Below, piece by piece: positions 32,709 to 41,846 of a stretch of 64,000 nt of DNA. The position numbers and the translations under genes are program-made. Source of the stretch: Promicromonospora iranensis (GTDB lineage: Bacteria > Actinomycetota > Actinomycetes > Actinomycetales > Cellulomonadaceae). The notes beneath the pieces are model-generated. The model searched no databases. It saw nothing but the letters and a program-made list of their open reading frames with translations, and had not been told where the DNA came from. The number at the start of each line of letters is the position of its first letter. The first letter of the stretch is position 1. The DNA lies in NCBI RefSeq assembly GCF_028994805.1, contig NZ_JAJQQP010000004.1, positions 248,001 through 312,000 of the forward strand, written 5' to 3'.

Positions 32709-34310
32709 TCAGGTTGTGCGGTCCTCCTTCAGGAAGTCCGCGCAGCGCTCGCCGATCATCATCACCGTGATGTTCGGATTGACCGTCGTGATCTCCGGCA
32801 TGACCGACGCGTCCGCGACGCGCAGCCCTGTGACGCCCTTGACCCGCAGCCGCGGGTCCAGCGGCGAGCTGTCGTCGTCCACGGCGCCCATCCGGACCGA
32901 ACCGGTCGGGTGGTAGACCGTGTTGTGGGTGCGCGTGATGTAGTCCGCGATCTCCTCGTCGGTCCGGACGTCCGGCCCCGGGTACAGCTCCGGCCCGGCC
33001 CACTCGGCCATCGCGGGCTGGGCCACGATCTTCCGGGCGAGCTTGATGCCCTCGACCATGACCTTCATGTCGTGCGGGTCGGTGAAGTAGCGGGGGTCCA
33101 CCATCGGCTTGTCGCGGAAGTCGCGCGACCGCAGCCGGACGGTGCCGCGAGAGCGCGCGTGCGTCACGTTCGGCGTGAGGCAGAACCCGTTCTCCGTGGT
33201 CGGGTAGCCCTGCCGTGCCGTATGCATGTCGAACGGCACGGAGCCGTAGTGCATCATCAGGTCCGGCCGGTCCAGGCCGGGCTCGGTGGCCGCGAAGATG
33301 CCGATCTCCCACCACTGCGTGGACGAGGTGGGCATCGGCTGCTTCGCCTCCCACTGGATCACCCCTTCGGGGTGGTCCTGCATGTGCGACCCGACGCCGG
33401 GCGCGTCCACCAGGACGTCGATCCCGATCTCCGCGAGGTGCTCCGCCGGGCCGATGCCGGACAGCATGAGCAGCTTGGGCGAGTCGATGGCACCCGTGGA
33501 CAGGACCACCTCCTGCCGCGCCGTGAACGTGCGGTGGTGGATCAGGTCCGGGCCCAGCACCTCGACACCGGTGCACCGGGTGCCGTCGAAGGTCAGCCGC
33601 TTGGCGCGGTGCTCCGTGAAGATCGTCAGGTTCGGCCGGTCGAGGATCGGGTGCAGGTAGCTCACCGACGACGACGAGCGGACGCCGTCCTCCCGGGCGT
33701 TGATCTGGAAGAAGCTCGCGCCGGTCACGACCGTCGTGCCGTCGTTGAACTGCACCCGGGAGATGCCCGCCTGCTCGCACGCGTCCAGTACCGCCACCCC
33801 GCACGGGTCTGCCGGCGGGATCTGCCGGATCCGCACCGGGCCGTCGTGGCCGTGGTGCACGCCGGGCTGGTCGTTGTTCTCGAGCTTCGTGTAGTACGGG
33901 CGGGACTCCTGCGCCCGCCAGCCGGTCGCGCCCAGGGCCTCCCACTGGTCGAGGTCCTCGGCCGGGGCCCAGAACGCGATGCAGGAGTTGTGCGAGGAGC
34001 AGCCGCCGAGCACCTTGGCGCGCGCCTGGCGCATGAACGAGTTGCCTGCTGCCTGCGGCTCGATCTGGTAGTCCCAGTCGTAGCCCGACTCCAGCAGCCC
34101 CATCCAGCGGTCGAGCCGCAGGATCGCGTCGTCGCCGACGTCGGACGGTCCCGCCTCCAGCAGGGCCACCGAGACCTCCGGGTCCTCGCTGAGCCGGGCC
34201 GCGACGGCGGCACCGGCGGAACCGCCGCCGACCACCACGTAGTCGAAGGCCCGCTCGCCGGTCTGCGCGGTGGCCTGCTTCGTCGGTCGCTTCGCGGGCA
34301 GCTCAGTCAT
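32709..34310 (-). CDS. betA: Choline dehydrogenase / GMC oxidoreductase
   Basis: A 533-residue FAD enzyme of the glucose-methanol-choline family. FAD loop VVVGGGSAGAAVAARLSEDP at about residue 25, GMC signature VLGGCSSHNS, second signature STGAIDSPKLLMLSGIGP, and catalytic His in YHPTGSVRMG with the late TVNPNITVMMIGER segment. It should oxidise choline to betaine aldehyde. It overlaps the stop of the aldehyde dehydrogenase gene by 8 bp and follows the BCCT gene on the same strand, which together supports the choline assignment over other alcohols. Confidence 0.9.
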   Translation of the reverse strand: MTELPAKRPTKQATAQTGERAFDYVVVGGGSAGAAVAARLSEDPEVSVALLEAGPSDVGDDAILRLDRWMGLLESGYDWDYQIEPQAAGNSFMRQARAKVLGGCSSHNSCIAFWAPAEDLDQWEALGATGWRAQESRPYYTKLENNDQPGVHHGHDGPVRIRQIPPADPCGVAVLDACEQAGISRVQFNDGTTVVTGASFFQINAREDGVRSSSSVSYLHPILDRPNLTIFTEHRAKRLTFDGTRCTGVEVLGPDLIHHRTFTARQEVVLSTGAIDSPKLLMLSGIGPAEHLAEIGIDVLVDAPGVGSHMQDHPEGVIQWEAKQPMPTSSTQWWEIGIFAATEPGLDRPDLMMHYGSVPFDMHTARQGYPTTENGFCLTPNVTHARSRGTVRLRSRDFRDKPMVDPRYFTDPHDMKVMVEGIKLARKIVAQPAMAEWAGPELYPGPDVRTDEEIADYITRTHNTVYHPTGSVRMGAVDDDSSPLDPRLRVKGVTGLRVADASVMPEITTVNPNITVMMIGERCADFLKEDRTT

Positions 34311-35787
34311 CGGTGCCTCCGAACCACCCGGTCACCGCCGGGCGCAGGTTCTGGTAGATGTGCTTGGACTCCTGGTACTCGGCCAGGCCGGCCAGGCCGA
34401 GCTCCCGGCCGAACCCGGACTGCCCGTAGCCGCCCCACTCCGCCTGCGGCAGGTAGGGGTGGTAGTCGTTGATCCAGATCGTGCCGTGCCGCAGCTGGTT
34501 CGCGACCCGCTGTGCCTTGCCCGCGTCCTGCGACCAGACAGCGCCGGCCAGGCCGTAGAACGTGTCGTTGGCGATCTCGACGGCCTCGTCCTCGGTGCTG
34601 AACGTCTCCACGGTGACGACGGGGCCGAACGCCTCCTCGACCACGGCGGAGCTGCCGCGCCGGACGTCGTCGAGCACCGTGGGCAGGTAGTAGAAGCCTG
34701 CCTCCAGCTCGCCGGTGCCCCACTCGCCGCCGCACCGCACGACGGCGCCCTCCTCGACCGCCTTCTCCACGTACGCCGTGACCTTGTCGCGGTGCGCGGC
34801 GGAGATCAGCGGACCCGTCTCGGCCGACTCGTCCCACGGGCCGCCCAGCCGGATCTGCTGGGCCCGGCGCACCAGCTCGTCGACGAAGCGGTCGTGGATC
34901 GACTCCTCGACCAGCAGCCGCGCCCCGGCTGAGCACACCTGTCCCGAGTGGACGAACGCCCCGTTGAGCGCGTTGTCGACGGCGGCGTCGAAGTCGGCGT
35001 CCGCGAAGATGACGTTCGGGTTCTTGCCACCCAGCTCCAGGGCCACCTTCTTGACGGTGGCCGCCGCGCTCGCGGCGATGACACGGCCCGTGGCGAGGCC
35101 GCCGGTGAAGGACACCATGTCGACGTCCGGGTGGCTCGACAGCGGTGCGCCCGCCTCTGGCCCGGCGCCGAGCACCAGGTTGGCGACGCCCGCCGGGACG
35201 CCGGCGTCGGTCAGGACCTCCATCAGGAGGACCGCGGTGTGCGGGGTGAGCTCGCTCGGCTTGAGCACGAAGGTGTTGCCGGCGGCGAGGCAGGGCGCCA
35301 CCTTCCACACGGCCTGCAGCAGCGGGTAGTTCCACGGCGAGATGAGGCCGCAGACCCCCACGGGTTCGTGCACGACGCGGCTGAGCACGTCGGAGCTGCC
35401 GGCGTCGACCACCCGGCCGGCGTCGACCCCTGCCAGCTTGGCGTACCAGCGGAAGCAGGCGATGCAGTCGTCCATGTCGATGCGGCTCTCGACCAGGCGC
35501 TTGCCCGTGTCCCGGGACTCGGCGAGGGCGAAGTCCTCCGCCCGCTCGGTGAGCAGGTCGGCCACGCGGTGCAGCAGCTCGCCGCGCTCGGGCGCGGTGG
35601 TGGCGCGCCACGGGCCGGTGTCGAACGCGCGCCGCGCCGCCGCGATGGCCCGCTCGGTGTCGGCGGCGGTCGCCTCCGACACCTCCGCGACGAGCGAGCC
35701 GTCCGCCGGACAGCGGATCTCGCGGGTCCCGCCCGCGACCGCTGCCTCCCAGGCGCCGTCGATGTACAGGGTCGTCGGTGTGCTCAT
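34303..35787 (-). CDS. betB: Betaine aldehyde dehydrogenase
   Basis: A 494-residue NAD(P)-dependent aldehyde dehydrogenase, predicted to turn betaine aldehyde into glycine betaine. Catalytic C285 lies in HSGQVCSAG and the general base E251 in LELGGKNP; PWNYPLLQAVWKVAPCLAAGN forms the cofactor-binding front. Middle gene of a transporter-betB-betA row on the minus strand: 37 bp after the BCCT stop and an 8 bp overlap with betA. This gene order makes an osmoprotectant-synthesis role likely, though aldehyde specificity cannot be proven from sequence. Confidence 0.92.
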   Translation of the reverse strand: MSTPTTLYIDGAWEAAVAGGTREIRCPADGSLVAEVSEATAADTERAIAAARRAFDTGPWRATTAPERGELLHRVADLLTERAEDFALAESRDTGKRLVESRIDMDDCIACFRWYAKLAGVDAGRVVDAGSSDVLSRVVHEPVGVCGLISPWNYPLLQAVWKVAPCLAAGNTFVLKPSELTPHTAVLLMEVLTDAGVPAGVANLVLGAGPEAGAPLSSHPDVDMVSFTGGLATGRVIAASAAATVKKVALELGGKNPNVIFADADFDAAVDNALNGAFVHSGQVCSAGARLLVEESIHDRFVDELVRRAQQIRLGGPWDESAETGPLISAAHRDKVTAYVEKAVEEGAVVRCGGEWGTGELEAGFYYLPTVLDDVRRGSSAVVEEAFGPVVTVETFSTEDEAVEIANDTFYGLAGAVWSQDAGKAQRVANQLRHGTIWINDYHPYLPQAEWGGYGQSGFGRELGLAGLAEYQESKHIYQNLRPAVTGWFGGTDD

Positions 35788-35824
35788 GGTGGTGCTCCCG
35801 TAGGGATGTGCGGGCCTGCGGTGG

Positions 35825-37918
35825 TCAGCTGTCGATCTGCTCGGTGTCGTGGGTCGGCGAGGTGCTCGCGTGCAGGAACAGGAGGTGCCGTTCGTACTGG
35901 TCCAGGACGTCGGCGATGAGCTGTTCCTTGGCGTAGTCGGTGACGTCGTAGCCCTGGGTGCCCTCCGCGAGCAGCACCTCGACCCGGAAGTAGGTGTCGT
36001 CCTGGTCCGAGGTGTTCATGCGGAACGTCGGCGTGGGGTGCGCCTGCGGCCACAGCGTGTAGGTGAACGGGGCCTCCTCGCCGTGCTCCACGGTGAGCGT
36101 GATGGCCGGGAGCCCGCTGTCACCCACGGGGGCCTCGGTGCAGGACGTCCTGATGTCCTGCTCCTCCAGCGCGGCGGAGACCTCGGTGAGGGCCGGGCGC
36201 ACCGTCTTGTCGATGAACCGCAGCACGTGGCGCCGGTCGGGGAAGCTGACCAGCCGCATGAGCCGCTGCCGCCAGCCCGGTGCGCCCGTGGTGCCCGCGT
36301 GGCCGATGCGGCCCGACAGGCTGGACGGCAGGGCGGTCCGCAGGGTGTCGAACTTCTGCCCCTCGGTCCGCAGCACCTTGTAGAGGGCGAACATCACGCC
36401 GAACATCACGAGCGAGAACGGCAGGCCCATGATGATCGTGCCGGACTGCAGCGTCGAGATGCCGCCCGCGAGCAGCATGCCCATGGTGAGCAGTCCGGTG
36501 GCCGCCGCCCAGAAGACCCGCAGCCAGATCGGTCCGTCGTCGCCCGCCCGGTGCAGCTTGGAGGTCAGGTTGGACAGGACGAGCGCCCCGGAGTCGGCGG
36601 ACGTCACGTAGAAGAGCAGGCCGATGAAGATGGCCAGGCCGATGGTGGCCGGCGCGGCGGGGAACTGCTCGAGCAGGGCGTAGATGCCCGACGCCGGGTC
36701 GTTCATCGCGGCGTCGCCGAACGCCGTGCCCTCCGCGCCGCCGTTCCGCATGTGGTCGAGGGCGCTGTTGCCGAAGATGGACACCCACAGCAGCACGAAG
36801 ACGAACGGGATCGTGAGCGTGCCGAGCACGAACTGGCGGATGGTGCGGCCGCGCGAGATCCGGGCGAGGAACAGGCCGACGAACGGTGCCCAGGCCACCC
36901 ACCAGGCCCAGAAGAACAGCGTCCACGCGTTCATCCAGTCCGTGGGCGCGTCGAACGCGTACGTGTTCAGCGTCATGCCCGGCAGTCGGGACACGTAGTC
37001 GCCGACGTTCATCACCAGCGCGTTGAGCAGGAATGTCGTCTTACCCGTGACGACGAGGAAGAGCAGCAGCGCGAGGGCGAGCACGACGTTGAGCTCGGAC
37101 AGCCGCCGCACGCCGCGCTGCACGCCCGAGACCACCGAGAGCGTCGCCATCACGACGGCCAGTGCGAGCAGCGCCACCTGGGCGCCGACGCCGATCGGTA
37201 CCCCGACCAGGTCGGAGAGCCCGCGGTTGAGCATCTCGACGCCGATGCCGAGCGTCGTGGCCAGACCGAAGATGGTGCCGAGCACCGCGGCGATGTCGAC
37301 GGCGTCGCCGAGCCTGCCCCAGACCCGGTCGCCGAACAGCGGGTGCAGCACGGAGCGGATGCTCAGCGGCATGTTGCGCCGGTACGCGAAGTAGGCGATG
37401 GCCATGCCCATCAGCGCGTACATGCCCCAGCCGATGATGCCGTAGTGGAACAGCGTCCAGACGATGGCCATCCGGGCGGCCTCGACCGTGCCGCCGTCAC
37501 CGACGGGCGGCGCCAGGTACTGGCTGGCGGGCTCGGCCACGGAGAAGAACATCAGGTCCGTGCCGATGCCCGCCGCGAACAGCATCGCGGACCACGTGAA
37601 GAGGCCGAACTGCGGCTTGGACTGCTCCGGGCCGAGCTTGATGCGGCCCGCGCGGGACAGGGCCACACCGATCACGAAGACCAGGAACGAGGCGGCCGCG
37701 ATGAAGTAGTAGGCGCCGAACCAGTCGGAGATCCAGGTGACGACGACACCGATGTACTGCTCTGTCTGTGCGGGCCAGATGATCGCGGCCAGGCCGACCA
37801 CGAGGATCAGCGTCGCGGACCCGAAGAACACCGGTGGGTTGATGCTGCTGTGCCGCCGCCCCTCGGGCGGGCTGTCGGCGGCTGCGGTCGGGCTCTCGGT
37901 CTTCGCCGGGGTGCTCAT
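35825..37918 (-). CDS. betT: BCCT family choline/glycine betaine transporter
   Basis: A 697-residue transporter with 12 predicted helices and a long cytoplasmic C-terminal tail of about 170 residues, as in BetT-type proteins, where the tail senses osmotic stress. The family Trp-rich block WAWWVAWAPFVGLFLARISR is present, plus GIGTDLMFFSVAEP. ATG 37918 with GAAGGAAA is chosen over a longer frame. First gene of the choline-to-betaine operon. The 148 bp upstream gap contains an AT-rich patch (about 37960-37975) that may be the promoter. Confidence 0.92.
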   Translation of the reverse strand: MSTPAKTESPTAAADSPPEGRRHSSINPPVFFGSATLILVVGLAAIIWPAQTEQYIGVVVTWISDWFGAYYFIAAASFLVFVIGVALSRAGRIKLGPEQSKPQFGLFTWSAMLFAAGIGTDLMFFSVAEPASQYLAPPVGDGGTVEAARMAIVWTLFHYGIIGWGMYALMGMAIAYFAYRRNMPLSIRSVLHPLFGDRVWGRLGDAVDIAAVLGTIFGLATTLGIGVEMLNRGLSDLVGVPIGVGAQVALLALAVVMATLSVVSGVQRGVRRLSELNVVLALALLLFLVVTGKTTFLLNALVMNVGDYVSRLPGMTLNTYAFDAPTDWMNAWTLFFWAWWVAWAPFVGLFLARISRGRTIRQFVLGTLTIPFVFVLLWVSIFGNSALDHMRNGGAEGTAFGDAAMNDPASGIYALLEQFPAAPATIGLAIFIGLLFYVTSADSGALVLSNLTSKLHRAGDDGPIWLRVFWAAATGLLTMGMLLAGGISTLQSGTIIMGLPFSLVMFGVMFALYKVLRTEGQKFDTLRTALPSSLSGRIGHAGTTGAPGWRQRLMRLVSFPDRRHVLRFIDKTVRPALTEVSAALEEQDIRTSCTEAPVGDSGLPAITLTVEHGEEAPFTYTLWPQAHPTPTFRMNTSDQDDTYFRVEVLLAEGTQGYDVTDYAKEQLIADVLDQYERHLLFLHASTSPTHDTEQIDS

Positions 37919-38066
37919 GGTTTCCTTCGTCGAGGGCTTCGGGCGGTGCCCACCGTACAACTACATGATTATTCACCCGCGTGCCCACCGGTGGTCGAGG
38001 CCCCTTCTGGCCGAGATTACGCCCGACCCCGGAGCGCCGCTCGCTGCTCGCCCGACCGGCGCCGCG

Positions 38067-39224
38067 TCAGACCGGGGCGAGCCCGAGACTGCGGCCCGCC
38101 AGGCCACGGCGGCGCTTCGCGAGCCCGCGGGCGACGTCGGCCAGCACCCGGGCGCCCGGTGAGTCCGGCGCGGTCAGGACGACGGGTGTGCCGCTGTCCC
38201 CGCCCTCGCGGACGGCGACGTCGAGCGGTACCTGACCGAGCAGCGGCACGTCCTTGCCCATCAGCTCGGTCAGCCGGGCCGAGACCTGCGCGCCGCCGCC
38301 CTCGCCGAAGATCTCCAGCCGCGTGCCGTCGGGCTGCTCCAGCCAGGACATGTTCTCGATCACGCCGACCACGCCCTGCGACGTCTGGGTCGCCACCGAA
38401 CCGGCGCGCTCGGCGACCTCGGCGGCCGCGGCCTGCGGCGTCGTGACCACGAGGATCTCGGACGACGGCAGCAGCTGCGCCACGGAGATCGCGATGTCGC
38501 CGGTGCCCGGCGGCAGGTCGAGGAGCAGCACGTCCAGGTCGCCCCAGAACACGTCGGCCAGGAACTGCTCCAGCGCGCGGTGCAGCATGGGTCCGCGCCA
38601 GACCACGGGCTGGCCCGCCGGTACGAACATGCCGATCGAGACCACCTTGACCCCGTGCGCGATGGGCGGCAGCAGCATGTTGTCGACGCGGGTCGGCTGG
38701 CGATCCACGCCGAGCATGCGGGGGATCGAGAAGCCGTAGATGTCAGCGTCGATGACGCCGACGGACAGGCCGTCCGCCGCCAGCGCCACCGCGAGGTTCG
38801 CCGTGACCGACGACTTGCCCACGCCGCCCTTGCCCGAGGCCACCGCGTACACCTTGGTCATCGAACCCGGCTCCGAGAACGGGATGACGGGGTCGCCCGC
38901 GCCGCCGCGCAGCATCGACCGCAGGGAGGAACGCTGCTCCGGCGTCATCACGCCCAGCTCGACGTCGACCCCGGCCACGCCGTCGACGGCCGTCGCAGCG
39001 GCCGTCACGTCCTTGATCAGCGTGGACTTCATGGGACAGCCGGCGACGGTCAGGTCGACGCCGACGGTCACGTGCGCGCCCGGTCCGGAGGAGGAGCTCG
39101 TGGACACGTCCACCGACCGGACCATGCCCAGGTCGGTGATGGGACGCCGGATCTCGGGGTCGAGCACACCGGTCAGCGCGTCGCGTACGCGTGCCTCGAG
39201 TGTGGGGGAGTCGACAGGGGTCAT
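38067..39224 (-). CDS. mrp: Mrp/NBP35-type iron-sulfur carrier P-loop ATPase
   Basis: A 385-residue cytoplasmic protein. An N-terminal DUF59/MIP18 domain (about 1-100, VLDPEIRRPITDLGMVRSV) precedes a deviant-Walker-A ATPase domain with SGKGGVGKSSVTANLAVAL, DADIYGFSIPRMLG and DLPPGTGDIAISVAQL. Members carry or insert Fe-S clusters as dimers; the usual CxxC pair near the C-terminus is not visible here, as in many actinobacterial members. It precedes the BCCT gene on the minus strand by 148 bp and is probably a separate transcript. Confidence 0.92.
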   Translation of the reverse strand: MTPVDSPTLEARVRDALTGVLDPEIRRPITDLGMVRSVDVSTSSSSGPGAHVTVGVDLTVAGCPMKSTLIKDVTAAATAVDGVAGVDVELGVMTPEQRSSLRSMLRGGAGDPVIPFSEPGSMTKVYAVASGKGGVGKSSVTANLAVALAADGLSVGVIDADIYGFSIPRMLGVDRQPTRVDNMLLPPIAHGVKVVSIGMFVPAGQPVVWRGPMLHRALEQFLADVFWGDLDVLLLDLPPGTGDIAISVAQLLPSSEILVVTTPQAAAAEVAERAGSVATQTSQGVVGVIENMSWLEQPDGTRLEIFGEGGGAQVSARLTELMGKDVPLLGQVPLDVAVREGGDSGTPVVLTAPDSPGARVLADVARGLAKRRRGLAGRSLGLAPV

Positions 39225-39342
39225 GATTCGATCCTAGGGCGGAGGTCCAGCGGCCCCGGCATCGGGGTGGTCTTCCATGCTTTTGCAATGAAGGTCAGTT
39301 GAAAACGGTACGCTGCGTCACCACCAAGGGTGAGGAGGCCCC

Positions 39343-41367
39343 ATGACCGAGCCACGCGTCCCCGTGCGCGTGCGGCGTGTCGCCTCCGAGGACCAGGCCC
39401 GCGAGCTCGCCGCCGCGCTGCAGCGGCCGGGCCGCGACCGGCCGGTGGTGGTCATCTCGACGCCGGCCGGGCACGATGCCCCGTTCGTGGACCCGAAGCG
39501 TGTGCTCGACGACGTCGCCGGGCTCGCCGAGGTCGTGGTGATCCCCACGGGTGACGTGTCCTGGGCCTTCTCGTCGGGCATGCCGCCGGACACCCAGGTC
39601 TACGGCGGCGCTTCCCGCGTCTACGGCACCGACCTGGAGTGGGTGCACCACCCGCGGCGCTCGCCGTTGCACTTCGCCTACTCCGCCGACGAGGACGCGC
39701 GCGTGCGCGACCGCCTGGTCAGCGACGTCATGCGGTTCGCGGTGCGTGCGGGGATCGTCGGGTCGGCCCGGTCCGCGCCGGACGTGGCGGCCACCGACGG
39801 CAAGGTGCTCGGTGTGCTCGGCACGCGCGCCCTGGTCAGCACCGACGACGGCGGCCAGGCCAGCGTCGCGGAAGAGCTCGTCTTCTCCGACGTCGCGCTG
39901 GCGCGGGTGCTCGCGCCGGGCATGCGGGTCACCGGGGTGCTCGACCCGGTGCGCCGCCTCCTCGACATCCGCGGCATGCTGCCCGACGCCGACGCGCTGC
40001 GCCGACTGGTGAACGCCACCTACCGGGTGGGTCAGGTGGTGCTCGGCCGGGTCGAGGTGGTCGAGCAGGACGCCGTGCGGATCGCGCTGGCGCCCGGCGT
40101 CGTCGTGCGCGTGCGCCGGGCGGAGATCACGGGCAACCACCTGGACCTGCTGAGCGACCTCTTCACCGCGGGCGAGGTGGTGGCGGCCCGCCGCATACCC
40201 GCACCGCTCGACGGCCTGGCGCTGCGGCTCGACGACGTCGACGAGTCCGAGGACGAGCCGGTCCCCGCGATAGCGCTCCTGGACGGCGGGCCGCCGTGGC
40301 TCGAGCTGCCGCCGGCCGAGCCCGGCCTCCCACCGGTCGAGCTGGCCGAGACCCGGCAGCGTGCGTCGGCCGAGCCCGCCGCGGCCACCCGGCCCTCGGC
40401 AGCCGAGCCCGTCGAGGCCCCGTCGGGCGACGACTCCCCGCCCACACCCGCCGACCTCTTCGGCCCGCGGCCGGCCGGTCCGGACCCTGACCGGACGCGC
40501 CCGGATCACGCCGTGCCCTCCGACCGTCCTCGGCCGGGCGACGGCTCCGGTCCCGTACCGACACCGCCCGGCGGCCAGCGGGCACCGACGCCCGGGGACG
40601 TGGCCGCGTGGCACGCCGGCGGGCACGACACGCTGCCGTCGCCGGCGTCGGCCGCGTCGGCCGAGACCCCGGCGGAGCCGTCCGGCAAGGCGACGCGCGA
40701 CCTCAGCCTCTCCCTCGACGCGGCGAAGGCACAGGTCTCGGCGCTCACGAAGGAGCTGCTCGACGACAAGGTCAAGCGGCACCAGGTCGAGCTGGAGGTC
40801 GACCGGCTGCTCGGTCGGGTCGGCGAGCTCACGGAGCGGCTCGAACGCAGCGAGCGGCGTGCCGAGCAGCAGGCGACGGCCCTGCGCAAGGCGCGGCAGG
40901 AAGCCGCACGCCTGCGCCGTCGGCTGGGCGACGCCGGGGTCGAGGTGCCCGAGGACCGCTACTTCGTCGACGACGAGGAGCAGCTCCGGTTCGAGGTGCT
41001 GAGCGAGTGGGCCCGGGCGATCCCGGCCGCGGAGAAGGCCGGGCGCCCCCTGGCCGAGTACGTGGTGGGCCCTCGGTTCCTCGCGTCCCTGACCGACATC
41101 GAGGGGGTGAGCCGGGACCGCGTCGTCTGGACGCTCGTCATGGTGCTCACCGGTCTGGCTCCCGAGATGAACGGCCTCCAGGTCCACCGCCTGCGGACCG
41201 GTGCCGGTGGCGACGACCGGGCCAGGCACCGCGACGACGGCGCCGTGTGCTGGCGGGTGTCGCTGCAGGTGAACACGCCGTCGGCCCGCAGGCTGCACTA
41301 CTGGAAGCTGCCGGGTGGGACCTACGAGCTGTCGCGCGTGGTGCTCCACGACGACGTGGAGCCCTGA
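39343..41367 (+). CDS. Uncharacterised 674-aa protein: N-terminal unknown domain, S1-like segments, coiled coil, RelE-like C-terminal domain
   Basis: No signal peptide or membrane segment is seen. Order: alpha/beta domain (about 1-165; PVVVISTPAG, EVVVIPTGDVSWAFSSG, VYGGASRVYGTDLEW); two S1/OB-like beta segments (about 176-210 and 226-290, APGMRVTGVLD and YRVGQVVLGRVEVVEQD); a Pro/Ala-rich linker (about 320-450); a heptad-type coiled coil (about 452-528); a compact C-terminal domain (about 545-674) ending WRVSLQVNTPSARRLHYWKL and ELSRVVLHDD. The last part resembles RelE-fold toxins or small nucleases in strand order and basic/HD residues, an inference. Ribosome site GAGGAG before ATG 39343. 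It stands between mrp and DUF1003 on the opposite strand and overlaps DUF1003 by 46 bp tail to tail. Function unknown; an RNA- or ribosome-linked role is a guess from the S1-like parts. Confidence 0.7.
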   Translation: MTEPRVPVRVRRVASEDQARELAAALQRPGRDRPVVVISTPAGHDAPFVDPKRVLDDVAGLAEVVVIPTGDVSWAFSSGMPPDTQVYGGASRVYGTDLEWVHHPRRSPLHFAYSADEDARVRDRLVSDVMRFAVRAGIVGSARSAPDVAATDGKVLGVLGTRALVSTDDGGQASVAEELVFSDVALARVLAPGMRVTGVLDPVRRLLDIRGMLPDADALRRLVNATYRVGQVVLGRVEVVEQDAVRIALAPGVVVRVRRAEITGNHLDLLSDLFTAGEVVAARRIPAPLDGLALRLDDVDESEDEPVPAIALLDGGPPWLELPPAEPGLPPVELAETRQRASAEPAAATRPSAAEPVEAPSGDDSPPTPADLFGPRPAGPDPDRTRPDHAVPSDRPRPGDGSGPVPTPPGGQRAPTPGDVAAWHAGGHDTLPSPASAASAETPAEPSGKATRDLSLSLDAAKAQVSALTKELLDDKVKRHQVELEVDRLLGRVGELTERLERSERRAEQQATALRKARQEAARLRRRLGDAGVEVPEDRYFVDDEEQLRFEVLSEWARAIPAAEKAGRPLAEYVVGPRFLASLTDIEGVSRDRVVWTLVMVLTGLAPEMNGLQVHRLRTGAGGDDRARHRDDGAVCWRVSLQVNTPSARRLHYWKLPGGTYELSRVVLHDDVEP

Positions 41368-41846
41368 TCGCGGTCCTTCTGCTCCAGCTCCTCCAGGAGG
41401 TTGCGGATCTCCGACCGCACGAAGTCGCGCGTGGCGACCTCCGACAGCGCGATCCGGAGCGCCGCCATCTCCCGCGCCAGGTACTCGGTGTCGGCCAGGT
41501 TGCGCTCGCCGCGCTGCCGGTCTTGCTCGGCCGTGACACGGTCGCGGTCGTCCTGCCGGTTCTGCGCCAGCAGGATCAGCGGGGCCGCATAGCTCGCCTG
41601 CAGCGACAGCATCAGCGTCAGCGCGGTGAACCCGTTCGCCGCGCTGTCGAACCGTAGGTCCGACGGGCCCCAGGCGTTCCACGCCAGCCAGATCATGCAG
41701 AACACCGTGAGATAGACCAGGAACCGGGGTGTGCCGAGGAACCTCGCGATGCCCTCCGAGGCCTTCCCCGCGGCATCCTGCTCTATCCGGAACCGGGGGA
41801 CCAGGGTGCGGCGCTGTGCCAGCGGTGTGTCCAGACGCTCAGCCAC
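41322..41846 (-). CDS. DUF1003 membrane protein
   Basis: A 174-residue protein with two adjacent transmembrane helices (FLVYLTVFCMIWLAWNAW and GFTALTLMLSLQASYAAPLILLAQNRQ) and a charged C-terminal helix, the standard DUF1003 form. Function unknown. Its start overlaps the stop of the MgtE-N/CBS gene by 8 bp, so the two are co-translated. The last 46 bp overlap the convergent 674-aa gene. Confidence 0.9.
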   Translation of the reverse strand: MAERLDTPLAQRRTLVPRFRIEQDAAGKASEGIARFLGTPRFLVYLTVFCMIWLAWNAWGPSDLRFDSAANGFTALTLMLSLQASYAAPLILLAQNRQDDRDRVTAEQDRQRGERNLADTEYLAREMAALRIALSEVATRDFVRSEIRNLLEELEQKDRDQGSTSSWSTTRDSS

